Shown: in pieces, positions 46,198 to 58,300 of the stretch
Layout of the letters: every line of letters begins with the position of its first letter
How positions within the stretch are numbered: the stretch's first letter is position 1
Origin: Sarcomyxa edulis
Taxonomy: Eukaryota > Basidiomycota > Agaricomycetes > Agaricales > Mycenaceae
DNA: 64,000 nucleotides
Assembly (NCBI GenBank): GCA_009761415.1
Contig: QUOL01000017.1
Span: 186,001-250,000 of the forward strand
Reading direction: 5' to 3'
The notes under the pieces: model-generated
Seen by the model: only the letters and a program-made list of their open reading frames with translations
What the model was told of the DNA's origin: nothing
The model's database searches: none
Translations under genes and position numbers: made by a program

Positions 46198-46430
46198 AGC
46201 CTCCCCTGTCTAAGGGCCTGACTAGATGCAGTTGACACAGACGGACGGTCCTCAAAGTCATAGAATCTCCTTCCCAGTTGTCAGCGAACGACACATTACC
46301 ATACTACGCGGAAGGCATAATTCACACACCACAATAGATGTCTGTCGTTACTTGATAGAGAGCAGACTGTGATTTCACATTTTAAAGGTATAAGATTACA
46401 ACGAGATCAGTACTGGTATGCATGAACGTA

Positions 46431-48092
46431 TCATGATGTCAAGAAGCCCTCGACGGCCTCCCAGAACTTCCCTGGACCATCAATCATGGGTAGATGTCCA
46501 CAGCCGACAATCTTCACAAACTCGATACGTTGCCCTGCATCACCTTTTCCTTCCTTCTCATGATTCCATTTCTCAGCTAACGTCTGCAAGCCAGTAGCAA
46601 TCACCCCACCGCCGTCTTCACTTCCGGCAACTAAGAGTGTCGGGACCTTGCTGCCCAGCAATCCCTTCGAAATCAAATCATATTCTTGAAGAGCCCCCGC
46701 TCCGGCTTCAAACCCCTCCATAGATGTCGACGTGATCATATCGACGATGAACTGGGCTCTACTACCTTCCCCGTCGTACTTCGCGTCTCCCGCGATCGGC
46801 CGATATAAAGACCCAGGAGGGAACCACCTCTTCGCTGTGATCAAAGCCAATTCATGCATACCGCCTACAGATCCCTTGGCCAAGGCAAGACGTTCATCCC
46901 AAGCTACTTTGTTCCCCGGAGGTGAGATGGCGCTAGTATCACACGCAATGACGCGGTCTGTCATCTCTGAATGCCTCACAGAGAAGGATAGAGCCGTAGC
47001 CCCGCCTATGGACACACCAATCACGGCGTGGACTTTATTGATACCAATGGATGATATAACGAAGGCTATGTCATCTGCTAATTGTTCCATGTTCATGTTT
47101 GAGGATGAGGCTGGAGCAGGGATGGTCGATTTTCCGTGTCCGCGCTGATCGACAAAAAGAAGGTTGAATTTGTGCTGACTGTTCAGGATGAAAGGGAGGA
47201 GTGGAGACCACATGGCGATCGAGGTTAAGAGTGAGTGGGAGAAGACTAGCCATGGAGAATCGGGATATGTTGTAATAGTTACAGCGTGAAGACTGAGGCC
47301 ACTGGAGGATATCGGGATGGTGTGCTTTGGTTCGAAAGATCAACGTTACGCACACGATATGATAAGGAGAAAGAGAAACTGACTAACCTCTTCGCGCTGA
47401 AACGGCCAAGGGACGGTATCACTGCTCATTCCTGCTACATCGAGGGACACGAGAAAGCGCGAAACCATGTTATATGTCGCAACAACTGCTGCTGCCTCAA
47501 CAAGGAGAGATTGGACCTGCTCTTCAGCTGTCCTCTCACCTCCTTTTGCCTGCTGATCGACCCAGACCCGCAGTTCGTTCGCAAACGACTGCGTTATCTC
47601 AGGTTCCACTTGGACGGTCTTCGTCGAGGCATCGGCAAACGCTAGGGCTACAGCCTGTAGTGAACTTAGCACGCCCCGGCCTAGGAATGACGGACTTGGG
47701 ATCGGGTGATCCTCGTAATCACGAATAATAAAAAGGTGCCCGGTCGTCAGACCCGCCTCCCGGCCCACAGGTTCATGGTGTATCCACTCAAATTTAGCAT
47801 GATTACGCGCTGCGACGCGTAAAATCTACCAATGCTCCAGCATCAGCATCAATAGGATATTCCTGACGTGACAATCCAGATTTACCATGAGTTCCCTAAC
47901 ATCTCCTGGCAACTCCCCTTTTGTTCTTACAGCTCCAAGTAATGAGTTCCACCCGTCAGCCACAGCGGGTACGTGAAGTAGTGCTCCGTCTAGCGGTGTG
48001 AGACCTCGAGCACCTCGGCGGACACGGATGGCATCGGCAATTGGCGATGCACCAGGCGGTGGGTAGAGAGGCGGTACAATGCGGGAAGTCAT
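46431..48092 (-). CDS. Carboxymuconolactone decarboxylase / enol-lactone hydrolase fusion
   Basis: Three exons, 48092-47886, 47825-47388 and 47324-46431, total 512 residues in one frame. The N-terminal half is of the carboxymuconolactone decarboxylase (AhpD-like) family: RGLTPLDGALLHVPAVADGW, DVRELMILRVAARNHAKFEWIHH, GLTTGHLF. The C-terminal half is an alpha/beta hydrolase like 3-oxoadipate enol-lactonase: MWSPLLPF, LFVDQRGHGKS, GVSIGGATAL (nucleophile Ser), WDERLALAKG and GCGHLPMIDGP (His). Together they would decarboxylate and hydrolyse carboxymuconolactone to 3-oxoadipate. In bacterial PcaL the same two activities are fused in the opposite order. The join rests on a GTTAGT...AAAG intron in phase 0; two separate genes are less likely because no stop or start separates them. 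Confidence 0.82.
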
Positions 48093-49880
48093 CTTGGTTA
48101 GTGGTTGAATGTACGTGAGAGTTCGCTGACCGACATCGATGGGAAAGGACTTGAAAGAGTGAGGTCAGAAGGTCACATGTGTGATGTCACGAAGAGAAAG
48201 GTCTGACTCTTAGGTCCAGAAAGTCTGGGATAGATCGAGGGACCAACAAGTAACGTTTGTGGAATGCGAAAGGAGAAATATATAGCATACTGTATACATA
48301 CATGAAGATCACTTGATATAATAACGAGACGAACTACATGACGCGGGATGAATCAATCCACAGGTCCCGACATTGACATGCAATCGTAATGCCTAAGAGT
48401 AAGAAATAGTGGTCAGTCTCGCGTCGACAAAAGGCGAATGGAAACGATGAAGAAATATCAGTCCCGAAAGATGGTTAATTGAAGGCATCATAGCAGAGTT
48501 GTAAGTTCTACTAGCCGTTCTTCGAATGAATCGTATGCATCATACATATATATAAATCAACGTAGAAAAAATTTCTCACCATTGACCATTGACAAAGGCA
48601 GCATGCGCTTGGGCGTGTAGGAGTACCTATGAGGCAGATAGCATCAGCGTTACGGTTCTTCTTGCAAATGCAGACGTGAAGGAAATAAAAAAGTAGGTCA
48701 GTAAAGGCGATGATTGGCGTCTTACACGACTTCCGTCGTTCTGACTGACGTGCAAATTGTCTCGAGTTCATCGTTCAAGGTGGAAGTTGAAGGGTAGGAG
48801 GGTAGGACAAGAATACACACCTATGTAATACACACGGCATCGAATTCCAGACATCACTTGCTGGGAAAAAATGGGCGATTGCCAGAGGGAATCTAAACGA
48901 TTTTATTTCGTCAGTAAGACTGACTCTCAATTGCGAACGCGGTTAAACTTACAACGCGTCAAATTTTGTGGTTTTGGTGTCGTTGACAAGGAAAACGAAA
49001 TCTAGGCCATTTGAGAAGGATATCAGGGATCCTGTAACCTTTCAAGACCTGTGGAACACGAGGGGAAGAAGGAGGAAAGTCATGGTAAGAGTCGAGGATG
49101 AAAGTTTTTTTTGGCCTTTTTATAGATCGGCGTTGTTGGCGCACCACGACCAAGCAATCTGCACAGCCACATTCTAGCGGTCCAATGCAGGAAGCACTGC
49201 CAGGATCCCACCCTCTCTATCGTGAAAGTACTTGAAGCTATCTTTCAGAACAATATATTGAGTATTAGCGGTTTGGACGCTGACCAACGAGAGTCATATG
49301 TAGAAATGGGGAATTGGTGCGCCCGGGCTTTTTCAGACTTGGGTCAGACACAACGTTCGCACCTGGTTCGCACCATCGCGCCAAGAGCCGTCCTTGAGCC
49401 ATCCCTGTGCAGTCCTTTCTCAGCCCTGTCCGTTTATCTTCATTTGCGTATTGTATTGTCGAAAGCGCAGACGCCGGCGAGACAACACTTTGAAATTGTC
49501 AAGAGAGTTCTACTGATAGATGACTCGCGTGGGAGGTAGGTTTGAGATGATGGATAGATAGCGGTTCGATTGAGATATTATATTCAAGAAAAGTGATGAA
49601 ACAAACGAGCAAGTTCGAGCAAAGTTTCTTGCGTCGACCGTAGTGAGCGGAAGAGATCGTGGTCAAAAATCGCGTCGCGTCGAAAGAAGTCTCTTTTTCT
49701 TTCCTCTTGTATTTGCAAATCTTCGGACATCCTGAATTCCCTCAGATCTCTATTATTGTGTGATATAATTGCGGCTCACAAGATCGAGACACGCCTCTTG
49801 ACGGCTGGTTTGATACGCAGAATCACTCCATACCGAGTACAATCAGCCCGATTCATGAGTGCGTCAAGCCTAGGTGCGTA
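48093..49880. other. Intergenic; possible small spliced minus-strand transcript
   Basis: On the minus strand a TATA-like CTATAAAAAGG at about 49125 is followed by a CT-rich leader and an apparent leader intron (GTAAGT at about 48952 to a TACATAG acceptor at about 48822). A start codon at 48771 (MNSRQFARQSERRKS) comes next, with further GT-AG-like borders down to about 48480. Spliced one way it gives a peptide of about 37 residues without known relatives. It may be a micro-protein or non-coding RNA gene. The rest, including the PNKP promoter, shows nothing clear. Confidence 0.25.
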
Positions 49881-51852
49881 ATGTCACTGCCCCCGAGCTC
49901 GAACGCGCCAATTCATTGGAATGAATCCCGACTAGTCCCAGGTCCTTCCAGGAAACGCGTTGGAGATGCCAAAGAGGACAAAAGGCCCATCAAGATTGCC
50001 AAATGTGAGCTTGTTTTACGTGAACTATACGGCAAAAATCGAGTCTTGTTGACCCGCCATTGTGGCTAGTGCACCCGCTTTTCTCCAATTTCAGTACCAC
50101 TCCCAAAGCAGCCGACGATTCGTCGAGCCAGAGTACCACACCCGCCCCATTCCATTGGAATGCTCCGCTAGGGCCAAAACAGACCTGCCTGCACGGAACC
50201 AATCTCAGTCCACCCAGTCAAACCCAAGTCGCAGCTTTCGATCTAGATGGTACTATCATAAAGTCGGATTTTCAAAGCGGGCCTACGCAATGGGAGTGGT
50301 GGAGGACGAGCATACCTTCGCAGTTGAAGGAGGTTCATAATGCCGGGTATGCCTCGACGCCATTCAGACGCGACTATTCATCAATGACTTGTCTGAACAC
50401 TCCAGTTACTCCATTGTCATCGTCTCAAACCAGCTGCAGCAAGGCAAAGGAGTACGATTGGAGAATTGGAAAAAGAAAATGCCCTTGATCGCAGCTGCTG
50501 TAAGTGGTTCCTCATTCTTGACACGTGTAGTGCGTATGTTATGATTTTGACATTTTATCTGGTAACTGCGTAGCTTCCAGAGGTACCCTTCCGCATATTC
50601 GGCTCCACAGCCCGAGACCAGTACAGAAAACCTCTTCCCGGTATATGGTTCGAGCTGGAGCAGATCTTTCGCAACGATGGTGTTGAGATAGGTTCGTTTA
50701 TCCAGAGTTATATTTCGACTCGATTGTGTTGACGTTATACAACAGACAAATCATCTTCGTTCTTCGTCGGCGACGCCGCAGGGCGTTCTCGCGATTTCTC
50801 TTCTACCGATCGCAAATGGGCAAGTAACATAGGCATACCATTTTATACCCCAGAAGTATGTGTTGCATGCCAATCAGGAAATGGAATGTCAATTGAACCA
50901 CATGATATGATCAGGAATACTTCCTGCGAATACCTTCCGTACCCTATGCAATGCCTGGTTTCAACGTCTCGTCACTTCCCGATCGTTCGTGCATTCAACT
51001 TCTGATACTTTTTCACGGCTAACCCTAACTCATTTTCTTCGGGTACATCCAGTCCCACCTCCTCCCACTCCCACTCCAGCGACATCCACCCCAGAAATAG
51101 TCCTCTTCGTAGGCCTGCCATGTTCCGGCAAGACGACATTCTTCCATCGTCACTTTGAACCATCCGGATACCTCCACGTGAACCAAGACACGCTCAAACG
51201 ACGCGACAAGTGCGTCAAAACGGTCGAAGAAGCTCTCCAAGACGGGAAGAGCTGCGTCGTCGGTCAGTTCCGTTCTTTGAGTTCATTCAAGATCTGTGGA
51301 TTTCATCACAATTCTATCTTTATCTCAACTTAGACAATTCGAACCGTGATGCGAAGACTAGAGAATGTTATGTGGACTTGGCACGCAAATACAAAGTCCC
51401 CATCCGGTGAGTACCTAAAACTATAATGAAAACAACGTTCTTCCGGGACCGATGCTAATGAAAATGCCACTTTACCCTCCGTCCTCTTCTTCTTCTCCAC
51501 TCTCACTCCTACCACTTCCCTCGATGTAGGTGCTTCCTATTCACTGCCTCAATCGAACTAGCATGGCACAACAATATGTACCGTGCATTGTATCTATCTC
51601 CATCTGCTGCTGCCACTCAGGTAAATTTCTGTTCCTATTCAAATCATCCATGATATACTTACACCCTCTGGTTTTATCCAGCCAAAACGAGACCTCCTCC
51701 CATGGGTCGCATTCGAGACCTACCGCAGCAGGTACGAAGAGCCGAAGCAGACGGAAGGCTTCACGGAATTGAATAGAGTGGACTTCGTCTTCGATGGGAC
51801 GGAGGAGGAGAGGAGGTATTGGGAGATGTGGTTGCAGATTGAAGGGAAGTGA
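49881..51852 (+). CDS. PNKP: Polynucleotide kinase 3'-phosphatase (PNKP)
   Basis: This nuclear repair enzyme removes 3' phosphates and phosphorylates 5' ends at DNA breaks. The HAD phosphatase comes first: VAAFDLDGTIIKSDF (catalytic Asp pair), YSIVIVSNQ, YRKPLPGIWFELEQIF and SFFVGDAAGRSRDFS. The kinase domain follows: VLFVGLPCSGKTTFFHRHF (P-loop), HVNQDTLKRRDKCV and a final VDFVFDGTEEE. Short exons include 49881-50004, 50070-50346 and others to the TGA at 51850-51852. A tryptophan motif is repeated near the N-terminus (PIHWNES and PFHWNAPLG). No FHA domain is present, as in other fungi. The POL2 gene follows on the same strand. Confidence 0.9.
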
Positions 51853-52319
51853 GATCGAGATCGACATCGAGACTGGTACCTGGAGGCGAGGTAGGTATAG
51901 GTGGATTCTATAAGGCTTAGGCTCGGGCGTACCCTTGGTGGTGCCAGCTATGAATATATGATAGGAATTTCTCTACGCGGATTGGAATTTAGCGATGTCA
52001 TTCACAACCTTGAGCACCTTTTCGGAACTTCAACTGTGTTGCAAGTATTTTTTGCACTGCGATTCCCATGTACATCGTGAACCATCGGTCTAGGGTGAAC
52101 CAGCATGCAGATATCTAGGGTACCCAAAGATGTTCGTGGCAAGTTCACCGTGCAGGAGACAGGCGGACTCACGTGTTCTGCACGTAAGTAATCCGGGATT
52201 TCTGAGTGGCAGTGAGGCCCAGTTTGGTGATGTTGGCACGATGAGAAATTCGACCCTCGCGTAGACAAGTGATTCCTAATTTCCACCTTTTCTCAACCTT
52301 TTCTGCCTCCTCTTCTTGT
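51853..52319. other. Intergenic upstream of POL2
   Basis: This is the PNKP 3' flank and the distal POL2 promoter. I see no coding signature. CT-rich tracts precede the repeated boxes that follow. Confidence 0.4.
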
Positions 52320-52352
52320 CTTTTACGCGTCTTTTACGCGTCTTTTACGCGT
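52320..52352 (+). promoter_or_regulatory. Three phased MCB (ACGCGT) boxes of POL2
   Basis: An 11-bp unit CTTTTACGCGT is repeated three times without a gap, placing ACGCGT at 52325-52330, 52336-52341 and 52347-52352, about one helical turn apart and 39-66 bp before the POL2 ATG. ACGCGT is the MluI cell-cycle box bound by the MBF (Swi6/Mbp1-type) factor that drives G1/S replication genes in fungi, so S-phase control of POL2 is inferred. Confidence 0.75.
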
Positions 52353-52390
52353 CTTTTTAGGACGAACCCACATTAATATCATAGCCTTGG

Positions 52391-55300
52391 ATGGCAAGAG
52401 GTGCCTTTGGATTATCGTCGGGTAGACGAGGCAGAGGTTCTTTTCGAGGTGGAGGAAGTTATCGCGGTGGCGGGTCATGGCGTGGTGGACGAGGCCGAGG
52501 ACGCGGTGGTTCGAGAGGAGGTGGTAACTCTGCCCCCAAAAGAGAGGATGATGGAACACAGTTGGCAGAAAGATTTGAACAGGTGCGGCTCAGCGACGAG
52601 ATTGACGAGAAGTTGGGCTTTGCAAAGGTCGAAGAAGGGCCGAGGAGAGATGGTTGGCTCGTCAACATGCATCCGGTATGTTGATTTTTTCTGTCAAGTA
52701 CTCAAGTTATTGATGGCACGCGAGAACAGACACTGGTGAAAGACCCAGATTGGCCTTCAGGGAAAGCGGGTGTTGACTTTTACTTCATTCAAGATGACGG
52801 TGGCATGTTCAAATGCACATTCACATATGAGCCCTATTTTTATATAGCATGCAAGGTGCGTCGCGCTGTTTTCATAACCGTAGTTCTATTTTACATGTCA
52901 TACATAGGCTGGCACCGAGACGACCATCGAGGAATGGTTGAACAAGAAATATGAGGGCGTCATCTGTCGCATAACGCGTGAACGAAAGGAAGACCTCAGC
53001 TTGCCAAACCATCTTATGGGCCACCGTCGTCTATATCTTCAACTCTCTTTCAGGAACGTCTCCGATCTTCTCAGTGTACGACGCGACTTACTGCCGCTAG
53101 CCCTCGCGAATAGTGCCAAGCGTGACGCTGTAGATGCCTACGCTGAAGTAGTCAGTGCAACGGCCGGGTCTAGCATGGACATTGGGATCGACGACGAATG
53201 GGGAGAAAGCAGTAGAGCTGGAGCAGGAGCCCGAGATAAAGACCCCCGCGAAGGTATCATCGACATTCGGGAGTATGATGTTCCATACCACATCCGAGTG
53301 GCTATCGACAACGACATCCGTATTGGTCTGTGGTATGGTGTCACCTTCACAGCAGGTCGACCTGCTTTCACCCGCATTGTGGAGCGTGTCAAACGTGCCG
53401 ACCCTGTCGTTATGGCGTACGATATCGAAACCACGAAAGCGCCATTGAAATTTCCTGACCAGGCTATTGATCAAGTTATGATGATTTCATACATGGTCGA
53501 CGGTCAAGGCTATTTGATCACCAACCGAGAGATCGTTAGCGAGGATATCGAAGATTTCGAATACACTCCGAAAGAAGGATGCGAAGGTCCTTTTATCGTC
53601 TTCAATGAGCCTGACGAGGTAGGTTTTGCTGTTTTCTTCAAGTTTTGCTCATTCAGCTGATCAATAATGCCTTCAGGCTGCTACAATCACTCGCTTCTTC
53701 TCGCATATCCAGGATGTAAAGCCAACCGTTATGGCCACGTTCAACGGAGATTTCTTCGATTTTCCGTTCCTGTTTGCTCGTGCCAAAGCTAATGGCATCG
53801 ACATGTATCTCGAGACCGGGTTTGCCATCGACGCAGAGGAGGAATACAAGAGTAGGACATGCGTGCATATGGATGCTTTCCGTTGGGTCAAGCGCGACTC
53901 GTATCTGCCCCAGGGCGGTCAGGGCTTGAAGGCTGTAACCAAGTCCAAGCTAGGATATCATCCTATAGAGCTTGACCCTGAATTGATGACTCCGTGAGTG
54001 GCCACTCTTTCCAACTTTATCGAAGTGGTCGTTGAAGATTTTTTTGTCTGTTCGACAGATATGCGATAGAGCAACCGCAAGTATTGGCTCAGTACTCCGT
54101 ATCCGATGCCGTGGCTACTTATTACCTGTACATGAAATATGTGCACCCGTTCATCTTCTCGCTGTGTAACATCATTCCTCTCAATCCCGACGAGGTCTTG
54201 CGCAAAGGAACTGGAACCCTGTGCGAAACTCTTCTCATGGTAGGTTGATTCCATTTGTTCACTATTTGATTTTGTAACCAAAGATTCCTAAAACTTAGGT
54301 CGAAGCTTATCGAGGTCAAATCATCATGCCTAACAGACACGAGGAATCTCACGGGAATATGTACGACGGCCATTTGTTGGCGTCCGAAACATATGTCGGT
54401 GGACATGTCGAAGCTCTGGAGGCAGGCGTCTTCCGCAGCGATATTCCCACCGACTTTCAAATTGTTCCATCAGCGGTAAATGAGGTAAAGTTGTCGTTCT
54501 TCTCTCGTTCGTCGACCTAGCCAATACTCACCATGGACGGCAATAGTTGATCAGAGATCTCGATGCCGCATTACATTTCTGCATCATCGAAGAATGTAAA
54601 TCAAGTCTCGATGAAGTCACAGACTACGACGAAGTAAAAGCCGAGATTCGAACTGCACTCGAGGTCATGCGCGATAACCCCAAGCGCACGGACAAGCCTC
54701 TGATCTACCATCTGGACGTCGCCGCCATGTATCCTAACATCATGTTGTCTAATCGTCTGCAACCAGATTCTATGGTGGACGAATCGGTATGCGCGGTGTG
54801 CGACTACAACCGGCCGGGGAAGGTATGCGATCGACGGCTTGAGTGGGCGTGGAGAGGGGAGTACTTCCCTGCACATAGGGATGAATACAATATGATCAAG
54901 CATGCGTTGAACCAGGAGACATTCCCTCCCAAAAAGCCGGGAGGCCCACAACGAAGGTTTCCTGATCTTTCGGAAGCAGAGCAGACAGCGTTGCTGCATA
55001 AACGGATTGGGGACTACTCGCGCAAAGTTTACAAGAAGACAAAGGATACCAAGGTCGAAAACCGCGAGGCGATCGTATGCCAGAAGGAGAATCCTTTCTA
55101 TGTGGATACTGTGCGAACTTTCCGAGATCGGCGGTATGAGTATAAAGGGTTGCACAAGACGTGGAAGAAGACGCTGGATACTGTCGTATCTTCTCATGGC
55201 TCCCTTCAGGAAATCGACGAAGCTAGGAAGATGATCGTTCTATACGATTCTCTCCAGCTTGCGCACAAAGTCATCCTGAATTCTTTTTACGGATACGTCA

Positions 55301-58300
55301 TGCGAAAGGGTGCCAGGTGGCATTCTATGGAAATGGCCGGCATCACCTGTTTGACGGGTGCGACAATCATTCAGATGGCGCGTGCCCTTGTGGAACAGAT
55401 AGGCCGACCGCTAGAGCTGGACACAGATGGAATCTGGTGCATGCTTCCCGGCGTGTTTCCCGAAAATTTCAAGTTCCAACTCAAGAATGGCAAATCGCTA
55501 TCTTTTTCGTATCCATGTACGATGTTGAACCATCTCGTCTATGCTCAGTTCACGAATCACCAATATCATGATCGTGACCCCGTCACGGGGGAATACAAAG
55601 TGCACAGCGAAAATTCTATCTTCTTCGAACTCGACGGCCCGTACAAGGCTATGATTCTGCCATCTTCGAAAGAGGAGGATAAATTGCTGAAGAAGCGTTA
55701 TGCCGTGTTTAACGATGACGGATCACTTGCAGAGTTGAAAGGTTTCGAGGTCAAGCGTCGGGGTGAACTCCAGCTCATCAAAATCTTCCAGTCGCAAATT
55801 TTTGAAAAATTCCTCCTTGGGACGACGACACAAGAGTGTTATGCTGCTGTTGCCGAAGTCGCTGATCAATGGCTTGACGTACTGTTCAGTCACGCTGATA
55901 GTCTGGGCGACGACGAACTTGTGGACCTTATTGCAGAAAACCGGAGTATGTCGAAGACGCTGGCAGAATACGGTACACAAAAATCCACGTCCATCAGCAC
56001 TGCCAAACGTCTCGCAGAGTTTTTGGGTGACCAAATGGTCAAGGATAAGGGTTTAGCTTGTAAATTCATCATCTCTGCTCGCCCCGTTGGTGCTCCTGTA
56101 ACAGAAAGGGCCATCCCCGTGGCCATCTTCTCCGCTGAAGAAAGCGTCAAACGGACATATCTTCGTAAATGGTTGAAAGACAGCAGTCTAGTCAACTTCG
56201 AACTGCGTTCCATTCTGGATTGGCAGTACTACATCGAACGCTTGGGTTCCGTTATCCAGAAACTCATAACCATCCCGGCTGCCATGCAGAATGTGTCCAA
56301 TCCTGTCCCTCGTATCCGACACCCGGACTGGCTTCATCGGCGAGTGGCTGGAAAGATCGACAAGTTTCAGCAAAACAAGCTGACCCAATTCTTCCGTCCG
56401 GTTCGGGAGGAGCAGCAAGAAGACCCTATGGATATAGAAGACTTTGGTTCGAAAGAAAAAACACCTGGACGACCTCGTATAGCGGTCGTCAATCGCAAGA
56501 TAACTCGCAAAGCATCTCCCGAGGCCGTTAACGATGCTTTGGCTAAATTACCACTCCCGGACCCATCCGAAGATTATTCTGCCTGGATCAAAGCAGTAAA
56601 GCCTAGATGGAAGAAACGACATGAGACTCGTTGGGGGACATCAGCTTCTTCTGTGGTTCCCGCTATGTTCAGAGGTGCTCGAGTCCGGACCAACCATCGT
56701 TGGGACATCGTCCAGATCAGACCCAGTAAAATCATTGGACGCTTTATCATGTGGCTTTCTGTAGATTCCCAGCTCGTCTCTATTCCACTTCGAATTCCTC
56801 GGGAGTTCTATATCCATATGCGCACTCCCAAAGACGGCCTGTTCCAGCCCGACTACTATTCTATCGACAGAGTCACTCGTAATCTGCCTCGGGATATACA
56901 TTGTGCCAACTTATATAAGATCGTTGTACGTGAAGACTTGTACCAGGAGATCAACGAACATTTCCTCGCCATAACGAATGATCCAAATGTGGATGGAGTA
57001 TTCGAGCAGCAGGTATGGTTTCTTTATCAGTCAGGTACTCTCATAAGTTGACTGATTGACCCAGGTTCCTCTGATCGTTCGGAGCATCCTGAAACTAGGC
57101 AAAACATGCACTGTAGATGATTCCAGCATGACCTTGAACCGCGCACAAAACTCGGGAGTGGACCTCAATCAGCTCGATCGTGCTGGCCCTGCATTATCTA
57201 GCCAGAATTATCTCGGGAATGGAAACAAGAAATACGTATTCGTTTATCACTCGCTGCACAGAGGCCAAGGGCATTGGCACGTTTTCGGCGTGTTTTTGCC
57301 CAATGGACCCGTGAAGCTCCACATAGTCGATAGCGGCAAAAATAGGAACGACCTTCCCGCTTTACAAAAGACTTACAAGGAGCTGCTAGAAAAGAGACGA
57401 CGCACTCACGGGACAAGCAATAGCATGAACTATCCATCCTCGCACGAATTCTCCCATCATTACCATGGCACTGACGTTGCTGCTCTGAAAGCCATCTCAC
57501 GGGAGCTTGGTCTATTGGAGGACAAATCGTACACCGTCATCATCTCGTCGATGAAAGACCAAGCATACTTTGACGCTCATATCCCGAAACTTGCGAAATT
57601 CCCCGTGTTGTCCATGTCCAAGGCGAAAGGCCCTCACACTCCAGACGCTGAAATGATGCACCATAGCGTTACGAAGAAGATGATCAATCGATATCTGCTT
57701 GCTGGAGCGTGGGTGGACAGGATGATATCACTTGCCGATTACTACGACGTACCTGTAGGAAACATAGACGGCGATCAAGCCCTGTTTTTGGCGGATATTG
57801 GCTTTGCTCGACGTCTGATTCAACAGGACATGGTCCTGTGGTGGTCTCCTGGAGAGAGACCTGACATAGGTGGCATCGAAAACGATAGCAGACCAACAGA
57901 GGAATTCCCAAATTCAGAATTCCATTCCCCGGGTTCTTATTCCAACGTTTGTCTCGAAGTGTCGCTTCGAAATCTCGCTGTCAATTCTGTCTTACATTCA
58001 GTCATGGTCAACGAACTAGAAGGGAGTGGAGGTGCCACCGCCTTTGACTCCGTCTCTCGTACCTTGGACGAATATTCAAACGGCGAAACTCAACGCGATA
58101 TCACCTTGGGTGAATCGAACGTGTCTTCGCAGACCTTTGGAATTCTGAAGACGATGATCAAATCATGGCTCGTGGACAAAATTCAAGGCAACTTTGAGAG
58201 CCCCGCAAACCTCGCCATCGATCACTTTTGGAGATGGATCAGCTCGAGCGTCTCGCAGATGTACGACCCGAGCATTCATCGGTTCATTTACGGCCTGATG

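Noticed and set aside
46431..47213. Alpha/beta hydrolase as a separate gene starting at 47213 (MWSPLL)
   Set aside because: The conserved hydrolase N-terminus (HTIPISSSGLSLHAV, WLVFSHSL) lies upstream of that Met and continues in phase through an intron from the decarboxylase exon.
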